Assembly (NCBI GenBank): GCA_037200685.1
Contig: JBBCIG010000007.1
Location: forward strand, 1 to 64,000
Reading direction: 5' to 3'
DNA: 64,000 nucleotides
Origin: JAJKIP01 sp037200685
GTDB lineage: Bacteria > Bacteroidota > Bacteroidia > Chitinophagales > Chitinophagaceae
Shown here: piece after piece, positions 57,972 to 64,000 of the stretch
Layout: the number at the start of each line of letters is the position of its first letter
Position numbering within the stretch: position 1 is the stretch's first letter
Notes under the pieces: model-generated
What the model was told of the DNA's origin: nothing
Seen by the model: the letters and a program-made list of their open reading frames with translations, nothing else
The model's database searches: none
Program-made: the position numbers and the translations under genes

Positions 57972-58364
57972 TTATTGGGGGACGGGTTTTACTGAAAAGT
58001 CCTCGTTCCTTTTACGGTTTTCTAATCTAGAGAGCCTGCGGTTAAGTATCTGCCTGTAAAAACTATCTCTTCTATCCTGCACATTCAATTGCACGCGGGC
58101 ATGTTCATTTGGTTTGAGATAAAGATTAATGAATGAATTTTTCTCCGCGATGTTCAATTCGTCAACAGACAACAACAGGTCATTGATCGCTTCGTCCGAA
58201 GCTTCTGAAGGCGCCATGGCCTCTTTTTTAAAAAGTTGCTTTGTTGTAAATGTATTGTCAGCACCTGTTGCGATGATGAGGATAGTCATAGCAGCTCCCA
58301 GCCAAAGCGCCAGGTAAAGCGCTTTGCCTTGTTTCCAATTGATATTTATGATGCCACTGTTCAT
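57972..58364 (-). CDS. Small membrane protein of the sensory operon
   Basis: 130 residues with one strong membrane span (ALYLALWLGAAMTILIIATGA) near 16-36, and a charged C-terminal part. Its start codon overlaps the stop of the histidine kinase gene by 4 nt (ATGA), indicating translational coupling. The family is not recognised; a role with the kinase or the OmpA-like lipoprotein is inferred from the operon only. Confidence 0.75.
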   Translation of the reverse strand: MNSGIININWKQGKALYLALWLGAAMTILIIATGADNTFTTKQLFKKEAMAPSEASDEAINDLLLSVDELNIAEKNSFINLYLKPNEHARVQLNVQDRRDSFYRQILNRRLSRLENRKRNEDFSVKPVPQ

Positions 58365-60541
58365 ACTTCTTCATTTATTGTGGTTGCAGTTGCATGTAGT
58401 TTTTCTTCTAAACTGCCAATCTCTTCTATTAATTCATCTACCAATAAAGAACTATTATCATCCGCTGCCGTTTTTTGGTTTTCCCGCATGTATTGGATCT
58501 TTTGCATCACAGAGGAACCAGCGCCTAGCGGCGAAAAAGTAGATACCAAATAGTGCAGCGTACTTTTCAATTCGGCCCGGCCATTTTTTTGTTTGGATGC
58601 TTGTAACTTTTTTATCGCACCGGGTATTTCTGTTATAATATTCTCTACTATTTTTTTAGCCATAGTTTTATCACCGCCTGTCAACTCCAGTAAAAAATCT
58701 ACCTGCCCGGATTCAATAGTTGAGTGTATTTTTTTCCCTTCACTTTTAACAACCAGGTATTCTCCCAATAATGAATGCATAGCGGGAAAATCCACCGGCT
58801 TTGAAAGATAGCCGTTCATCCCGGCATCCAGGCATTTCTGTTTTTCTCCCGGTGATACATAAGCCGTCATGGCGATGACAGGTGTTGTGTCCTTTATCTT
58901 GTTTCTTACTACATCGATCGTTTCATAACCATCCATTACCGGCATCTGAATATCCAGCAGTATAAGATTGTATTTTTTTTGTTTTATAAGTTCAACGGCA
59001 TCCCTTCCGTTGCCTGCCGTTTCTATACGAAGGCCTGCATTCGCCAACGCATGTTCCATAAGAAGCTGGTTCACTTTATTATCTTCTACCAGCAATACAC
59101 TGGCATCTTCATACACAACAGCCTGGTTTGGTAGTTCTTTTGGTACGGAAGTACGTGAAGGATCATCTACATTATTAAAAGGAAGTACAACGCTGAATAC
59201 AGAACCTTTTCCCAGTTCGCTGTCAACATGAATGCTCCCGTTCATTAATTCTGTAATGCTTTTTGCAATACTTAATCCCAGGCCTGTTCCTTTTATAGCA
59301 TCATCATTTCCTTCCATCTGTTCAAATCGCTTAAAAATAATTTGCTGTTTATCTTTTGGAATGCCGGGCCCTGTATCCCTCACGCTGAATTTTATCCATG
59401 TTTTACCGGCTTCCTCTTTTTCTTTTGAAACAACAGTACGCACAGCACCCGCTTTTGTGAATTTAATGGCATTGCCCACTATGTTTACTATTATTTGCAG
59501 CAGCCTGTCGGGATCCCCTTTTACATTCGAAGGAATAGATTCTTCTATATGCTGTGAATAATTCAAGTTCTTTTGCTGCGCTATATTGGAAAACATATTC
59601 TCCACTGTTTGCAGCACATTTTCAATACTAAACTCTCTTTGATCGATCCTGAGTTTTCCCGCTTCAATAGTGGATATATCTAAAATATCATTTACAATAT
59701 GAATAAGGTTATTACTGGCGCCATTGATAAGGTAGGTATACTGTTGTTGTTGAGGGTTCAATGGTGTTTGTGACAGAATTTTACTAAAGCCTGTTATTGC
59801 ATTCAGCGGCGTCCTGATCTCATGGCTCATATTGGCGAGGAACTGGTCTTTTATTTTCGACAATTGTTGTGCATCCGTTTTTGCTTTTTCAAGGGCGGCG
59901 ATCAATTGCTGTTGTTTTATATGCCTGTTGATGATGATAGTACCTAAAATAAAAATAGCGCCGACAGCCAATATCGCCAGTATTTTATTATAAGCAGACA
60001 GGCGTGAAGAAACTTTTGTATTATTATCAAAAGTGGCTTGCAGGTCTTTCTCCAGGAATTTTTCTATAGCCAGCGCAGAAGAATAAATGCTGTCTGTCAG
60101 CCGGAGCATGCGCAAAGAATCTATGATTTTTTTACTCTCATTATTTTTCCCATCCTTTAATAATTGGAGCGCCTGTGTGCTGATGTTTAACTGGCGATTG
60201 GTAAACTGGTTAAGCTGGTTAAATTTTTGCACGGCTTCCTTCGCCAGGTCCACTTCTTTTAATACAGATATATTATATCCCAGCACGTTCAGCGAATCAA
60301 TAAGAGAGGCCCGGTAATTCACTGGTTTTTCAACACTGGAAATTTTTGATTCCAATTCAAAAGAAAGATTAATAAGGTCTTGTAAACGGTTATTGATCGT
60401 GAATGTAATAGCAGCTTCTTTGTTGCCTTTCACCAGGCCATTAATATTTCGGTTCGCCAATACTTGTGCGGCGGCGATAAGAAACATCAGCCCGAATGCC
60501 AGTAATAATATCCAGAATAAATACCCGATGCGTTTGTTCAT
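58361..60541 (-). CDS. Hybrid sensor histidine kinase with receiver and Hpt-like domain
   Basis: 726 residues. Two membrane spans (about 6-28 and 186-204) enclose a periplasmic helical sensor, CHASE3-like. HisKA contains the phospho-acceptor His240 in FLANMSHEIRTPLN, HATPase_c the N-box with Asn357 and the G boxes DTGPGIP and GTGLGLSIAKS. A receiver domain (about 481-590) has VLLVEDN, Asp530 in LILLDIQMPVMDG and Lys581. The C-terminus (about 608-700) looks like an Hpt domain with His663 in STLHYLVSTFSPLG. The LytTR regulator 24 bp upstream is the likely partner. Confidence 0.92.
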   Translation of the reverse strand: MNKRIGYLFWILLLAFGLMFLIAAAQVLANRNINGLVKGNKEAAITFTINNRLQDLINLSFELESKISSVEKPVNYRASLIDSLNVLGYNISVLKEVDLAKEAVQKFNQLNQFTNRQLNISTQALQLLKDGKNNESKKIIDSLRMLRLTDSIYSSALAIEKFLEKDLQATFDNNTKVSSRLSAYNKILAILAVGAIFILGTIIINRHIKQQQLIAALEKAKTDAQQLSKIKDQFLANMSHEIRTPLNAITGFSKILSQTPLNPQQQQYTYLINGASNNLIHIVNDILDISTIEAGKLRIDQREFSIENVLQTVENMFSNIAQQKNLNYSQHIEESIPSNVKGDPDRLLQIIVNIVGNAIKFTKAGAVRTVVSKEKEEAGKTWIKFSVRDTGPGIPKDKQQIIFKRFEQMEGNDDAIKGTGLGLSIAKSITELMNGSIHVDSELGKGSVFSVVLPFNNVDDPSRTSVPKELPNQAVVYEDASVLLVEDNKVNQLLMEHALANAGLRIETAGNGRDAVELIKQKKYNLILLDIQMPVMDGYETIDVVRNKIKDTTPVIAMTAYVSPGEKQKCLDAGMNGYLSKPVDFPAMHSLLGEYLVVKSEGKKIHSTIESGQVDFLLELTGGDKTMAKKIVENIITEIPGAIKKLQASKQKNGRAELKSTLHYLVSTFSPLGAGSSVMQKIQYMRENQKTAADDNSSLLVDELIEEIGSLEEKLHATATTINEEV

Positions 60542-60565
60542 ACCTGTTTATTGAATACGGCCGGG

Positions 60566-61261
60566 TCACAGCAACCGCACATGTTTTAATAAACCATTCC
60601 TGCGGTTTTCAGATACAGGCAAGGGATTGCCCTGTATATACACCGTGCCGTCTTCGATATAATCAATACGGTTTACCGGTATGATATAGCCGCGGTGAAT
60701 ACGAACAAACTCATTGCCCAACAATCTTTCTTCTAATTGGCCCAGCGTAGTATAAATAGTGTAGTTGCCTTCCGTAGTGGCTATTTTCACATAATCGCCT
60801 TTTGCTTCAAGCCATAAAATATTTTTCAAACGGATTTGCCTGATCGTTTTCCGGTCTTTAATAAATATATATTCACTGTCTGCTGTAGTCGCTTTTGCTT
60901 TTTTCTCTTTCAGCAATTCAATCGCCCTTTCCACTGCGGCGATCACCCTTGAAACAGCAAATGGTTTCACCAGGTAATCCATCACATTCAATTCAAATGC
61001 TTCAACTGCATAAGATGGTTGGGCTGTAACAAGTATAGTAAGCGGTTTTTCGGGAAGCACCTTCAAAAGTTCCAGGCCCGACATGCCCGGCATTTCCACA
61101 TCCAGGAAAAGAATATCCACCTGGCTTTTTTTAATAGCGGATACAGCGGAAAGGGCATCTTCGAATTCCCCGGCCACCTGCACTTCGTCCATCTTCTTGA
61201 GCATGTCAGAAAGCATGGACCTCGCCACTTTATTATCATCAACTATCAGTATGTTATACAT
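60566..61261 (-). CDS. LytTR-family response regulator
   Basis: 231 residues. Receiver domain with VDDNKVA and phospho-acceptor Asp54 (LFLDVEMPG), Thr in LVTAQP, and Lys in YLVKPF. A LytTR DNA-binding domain (from about 130) has ILWLEAKGDYVKIATTEGN and FVRIHRGYIIPVNRIDYIED. First gene of the minus-strand operon, upstream of the hybrid kinase. No regulon can be named from sequence. Confidence 0.93.
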   Translation of the reverse strand: MYNILIVDDNKVARSMLSDMLKKMDEVQVAGEFEDALSAVSAIKKSQVDILFLDVEMPGMSGLELLKVLPEKPLTILVTAQPSYAVEAFELNVMDYLVKPFAVSRVIAAVERAIELLKEKKAKATTADSEYIFIKDRKTIRQIRLKNILWLEAKGDYVKIATTEGNYTIYTTLGQLEERLLGNEFVRIHRGYIIPVNRIDYIEDGTVYIQGNPLPVSENRRNGLLKHVRLL

Positions 61262-61634
61262 AGGTCTCGGTAAGGGGACGGTTTAATGCAATTTTCAATA
61301 AGGGAAGGCAAATTATAAAATCCTATTTGGAGTTTATAATGTATGCTGCTGACATGATCACACAAATACCTGTACATAGTTATCTTATTAAAACTAAAAA
61401 ATCATCGAACTATTGACTCAAGTGACCCGGCGAAGGTTGCAACACTTTGTGCTTCTGTATTGTAACAAAGCTGAAAAAAAATTATCAATGTAAATCAAAC
61501 GATAGCCAGTGTGCTACATGAGTTTTTAATAGAATATAACATTCGAGTAAAATCGAGAAAGAATGGATAAACTTCGAGGGCTGTTATTCCGGGTTTTGAT
61601 CTTTTTATTCACCCGACAAATTTTTATTATTTGT

Positions 61635-61786
61635 CCAACTGTAGTACTACTAGCATCGCCTGTTGCGACGCTCCGTTCATCTTCCTGTTCGCTATTCAGC
61701 ATTTTAGAAAAGTTCTATTATATCAAATTTTCCAAAAAGCAATGGCTGTGCGCTGTTCCTTTCCTTCAGGAGAGGCCAGGTGAGGC
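61635..61786 (+). repeat. Composite interspersed repeat, modules A + B, locus 11
   Basis: Module A is 61635-61702 (CCAACTGTAGTACTACTAGC ... TTCGCTATTCAGCA), then a linker with TTTTAGAAAAGTTC and TTTTCCAAAAAGCA. Module B is 61741-61786 (GGCTGTGCGCTGTTCCTTTC, CTTCAGGAGAGGCC). In the 598-bp gap upstream of the DoxX-like gene; 61262-61560 of that gap holds nothing recognised. Frames that open here are repeat-derived. Confidence 0.82.
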
Positions 61787-61859
61787 TCTCTGCAACAATA
61801 ATTACTAATTAATAATTATTCTAAGCTCCATCAATATCGCTGATGAATTACATTTACGC

Positions 61860-62243
61860 ATGTATAAAATTTCCCTTTACCTCATGGTGTTGCTCTATTT
61901 GGCGGCAGGAATAAATCATTTTATACACCCGCAATATTATATACAAATAATGCCGCCATGGATAGGCTGGCATAAAGAACTCGTTTTTATAACCGGCTTA
62001 CTGGAAATAATAATTGCATTGCTATTAGTTTTTATACCGACAAGACGTATCGCTGCATACGGCCTTATTGTTTTTCTTATTGCCGTGTTCCCTGCCAATG
62101 TACAGATGATGCTGAACTATTGGAAAGAAAATAATTCCTTGTTATGGCTTTCAATAATAAGATTACCGTTACAAATTTTGTTGATCTGGTGGGCTTACAC
62201 TTTTACGAAACCAATGGTTAAACAATCACTGCAAAATGACTAA
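61860..62243 (+). CDS. DoxX-like membrane protein
   Basis: 127 residues with four hydrophobic segments: SLYLMVLLYLAAGINHFIHP, LVFITGLLEIIIALLLVFIP, IAAYGLIVFLIAVFPANVQM and SIIRLPLQILLIWWAYTF. GINHFIHPQYYIQIMPPW near the N-terminus and AVFPANVQM are seen in DoxX/MauE-like small membrane proteins of Bacteroidota. The function is unknown. Transcribed toward the LpxR gene, 32 bp away. Confidence 0.78.
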   Translation: MYKISLYLMVLLYLAAGINHFIHPQYYIQIMPPWIGWHKELVFITGLLEIIIALLLVFIPTRRIAAYGLIVFLIAVFPANVQMMLNYWKENNSLLWLSIIRLPLQILLIWWAYTFTKPMVKQSLQND

Positions 62244-62275
62244 TCCGCCGGTTGCTTTTTTCCGTATATCTTACT

Positions 62276-63238
62276 GTGAAAAAAATACTTTTAATTGGCA
62301 TTGGCTTTCATTTTGGATTGATAGCGTGTGCACAGCTTATTGATAACACTTCCACTTTCAGGAACATCAATGCACCCCGCTATTTTCGCTTTCATTACGA
62401 TAATGATTATTTCACCAAATCAGATGAATACTATACACAGGGTATTACGTTAGAATATGTACATCCCGGTATAAAAAAATTTCTGCCCGCAAAACTTTTA
62501 TACACTCTTTTTAGCACCGAAGCACAATATGGAATAACGGTCAATTTATTTGGCTACACTCCCACCACTATAAAAAGTGATAATATTTTATATGGCGACC
62601 GGCCTTTCGATGCCAATATTTCTTTAACTACTTTTTCAATCCAGGCTGATGATGTGCACCGCCGGCAAATCTCAACAGCATTCAGTATTGGCGTTATGGG
62701 CCAGGCGGCCTTGGGAAAAGAAATACAAACAGGTATCCATCGCTGGTTGAAGAACCCGTTACCACATGGCTGGCAGCATCAAATAAGAAATGATATCATA
62801 ATCAATTATCGTTTGCAATATGAAAAGCAGTTATTCGGAGATGGTACTCATTTCCTGCTCAACAGCACAGCAGAAGCAAGAGCGGGAACATTGAATGATA
62901 AAGTAAGTGGCGGCTTTAATTTTATGACCGGCAGGTTTAATAAACGATTTTCTTCGTCAGCTAACCCGCATCGCAAAGCAGAATATTATTTTTATGGCCA
63001 AAGCAGGGTTCATTTCATTGGCTTTGATGCCAGTTTACAAGGTGGCCTGTTTAACCGCACAAGTCCTTATCATATTCCGGCCAAAGATATTTCCCGCATC
63101 ACTTTCCAGGCAGACGCCGGTGTGATCGTAAGTTTTAAAAACTTGTTTCTTTCTTATACGCAATCTTATCTCACTAAAGAGTTTAGCACAGGTCACTATC
63201 ATCGCTGGGGTGGAGTGAGCTTTGGCCTTTCATTATGA
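62276..63238 (+). CDS. LpxR-family lipid A deacylase (DUF2219)
   Basis: About 320 residues from GTG 62276 (VKKILLIGIGFHFGLIACAQ, signal peptide); a TTG at 62252 is the alternative and there is no ATG at this end. The family start RFHYDNDYFTKSDEYYTQGI and conserved TFSIQADDVHRRQIS, then INYRLQYEKQLFGDGTHFLL and GFDASLQGGLFNRTS fit LpxR/DUF2219, a 12-stranded outer-membrane barrel that removes the 3'-acyloxyacyl chain of lipid A in some bacteria. Enzyme activity is inferred from family only. Possible operon with the DoxX-like gene. Confidence 0.83.
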   Translation: MKKILLIGIGFHFGLIACAQLIDNTSTFRNINAPRYFRFHYDNDYFTKSDEYYTQGITLEYVHPGIKKFLPAKLLYTLFSTEAQYGITVNLFGYTPTTIKSDNILYGDRPFDANISLTTFSIQADDVHRRQISTAFSIGVMGQAALGKEIQTGIHRWLKNPLPHGWQHQIRNDIIINYRLQYEKQLFGDGTHFLLNSTAEARAGTLNDKVSGGFNFMTGRFNKRFSSSANPHRKAEYYFYGQSRVHFIGFDASLQGGLFNRTSPYHIPAKDISRITFQADAGVIVSFKNLFLSYTQSYLTKEFSTGHYHRWGGVSFGLSL

Positions 63239-63260
63239 AACAATGTCTTCTTTAAATACA

Positions 63261-63301
63261 CAAAGAGTGTATAGGCATTTCAACAGCTCATACACTCTTT
63301 G
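63261..63301. terminator. Convergent hairpin, weak terminator
   Basis: A 12-bp perfect stem CAAAGAGTGTAT / ATACACTCTTTG with a 17-nt loop between lpxR and the alcohol dehydrogenase; no clear T-run on either strand. Confidence 0.45.
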
Positions 63302-63331
63302 CACCCTTACGGGAAATTACTAAAGGATAAA

Positions 63332-64000
63332 TTATAATGTCGCCATATCAATCACAAACCTGTAACGAACATCTCCTTTCACCATCCTGTCATAAGCCGT
63401 CTGAATATCTTTTATATCTATGATCTCTATGTCTGAAACGATATTATTAGCTGCACAAAAATCCAGCATCTCCTGTGTTTCTTTTATACCACCGATACCC
63501 GAACCGGCTAAACTTTTACGTCCACCGAGTAAACTGAACGCTGCTATCGATGCAGGTTCCGGCGGCACACCAACGCAAATATGTATCCCATCGGTCTTTA
63601 ATAAAGATAGATACATATTGAAATCATGCGGCGCTGATACGGTATCCAAAATAAAATCCAATGTTCCCCTCGCAGCCTTTACCTGGGCCAGGTCAGTTGT
63701 CACCACGAAATGATGTGCGCCTAATGCTTTTGCATCCGCTTCTTTTTTGGGTGAGGTGCTTAACACGGTAACCTCAGCGCCAAATGCCACACCGAACTTC
63801 ACTCCCATATGTCCCAGGCCGCCAAGTCCCAGCACTGCGAGCTTATGGCCTTTGCCCACTTTCCAATGCCGCAAGGGAGAATAAGTGGTGATGCCGGCAC
63901 ATAATAACGGCGCCGTAGCAGCGAGATCTAATTTATCGGAGATATGCAATACAAATTCTTCCCGCACCACGATCGTATTGGAATAACCACCATAAGTTGG
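63332..64000 (-). CDS. Zinc-type NAD(P)-dependent alcohol dehydrogenase (YahK/CAD family), 5' end outside window
   Basis: The 223 visible residues run open past the right edge. PTYGGYSNTIVVREEFVLHI, LAATAPLLCAGITTYSPLRH and LAVLGLGGLGHMGVKFGVAF (NAD(P)-binding GLGGLGHMG) are typical of the YahK/cinnamyl-alcohol-dehydrogenase group, which reduces a broad set of aldehydes with NADPH. The missing N-terminal part would hold the catalytic Cys/His zinc site. The C-terminus (YRFVIDMATL) is complete. Confidence 0.9.
   Translation of the reverse strand, partial: PTYGGYSNTIVVREEFVLHISDKLDLAATAPLLCAGITTYSPLRHWKVGKGHKLAVLGLGGLGHMGVKFGVAFGAEVTVLSTSPKKEADAKALGAHHFVVTTDLAQVKAARGTLDFILDTVSAPHDFNMYLSLLKTDGIHICVGVPPEPASIAAFSLLGGRKSLAGSGIGGIKETQEMLDFCAANNIVSDIEIIDIKDIQTAYDRMVKGDVRYRFVIDMATL

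Overview
The window reads as chromosomal DNA from a member of the Bacteroidota, most likely the family Chitinophagaceae. Several features support this. Large secreted proteins end in type IX secretion (T9SS) sorting domains. Candidate promoters carry the Bacteroidota -7 element TAnnTTTG. The gene set is typical of the group: MaeB-type malic enzyme, DUF4476, DUF5117-type metalloprotease, choice-of-anchor L, LytTR regulators and two-domain OmpA proteins. No rRNA, tRNA, CRISPR array, transposase or prophage was seen.

Layout. 1-8.3 kb is central metabolism and envelope maintenance: M20 amidohydrolase, S41 protease lipoprotein, malic enzyme, MlaE/MlaF lipid transport and SucD. 8.6-18.7 kb holds a DUF4476 protein, a palindrome array, a roughly 2,000-residue alpha-2-macroglobulin, a DAO-family oxidoreductase and an M90 peptidase. 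18.9-21.7 kb is a run of small minus-strand genes, four of the five frameshifted. 21.8-26.7 kb encodes a DinB protein, a pentameric ligand-gated ion channel homologue, a metzincin-type protease and a GNAT acetyltransferase. 27.4-36 kb carries an RCC1/Ig-like T9SS protein, two dehydrogenases of sugar-acid type, an SDR, small START-like and DUF1801 proteins, and an HxlR/DoxX divergent pair with a clear operator array. 36.2-44.4 kb is mixed: a tandem-domain lipoprotein, a Crp/Fnr regulator, YiaA-like, a beta-propeller, a DUF1415 protein and a Upf1-like helicase. 44.7-55.5 kb is surface-oriented: choice-of-anchor L, an ice-binding-like adhesin, OmpA, TIGR03032, APS kinase and an FG-GAP repeat protein. 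55.9-61.3 kb is a sensory operon: a LytTR regulator, a hybrid histidine kinase, a small membrane protein and an OmpA-like lipoprotein. The end has a DoxX-like protein, LpxR and a partial alcohol dehydrogenase.

Two window-wide patterns stand out. First, intergenic regions share a family of about 70-bp repeats (module A) at 11 loci. At several loci it is followed at a fixed distance by a second module carrying a CTCTCC/GGAGAG or GTCCCGC/GCGGGAC hairpin. I do not recognise this composite element as a described one. Related short palindromes also sit in frame inside the alpha-2-macroglobulin gene. Second, at least 16 single-base indels break 11 otherwise well-conserved genes, most of them in homopolymer runs and none accompanied by a nonsense substitution that I saw. 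This looks more like long-read consensus error than true decay. Genes with one lesion are therefore listed as CDS over the repaired span, and those with several as pseudogenes.
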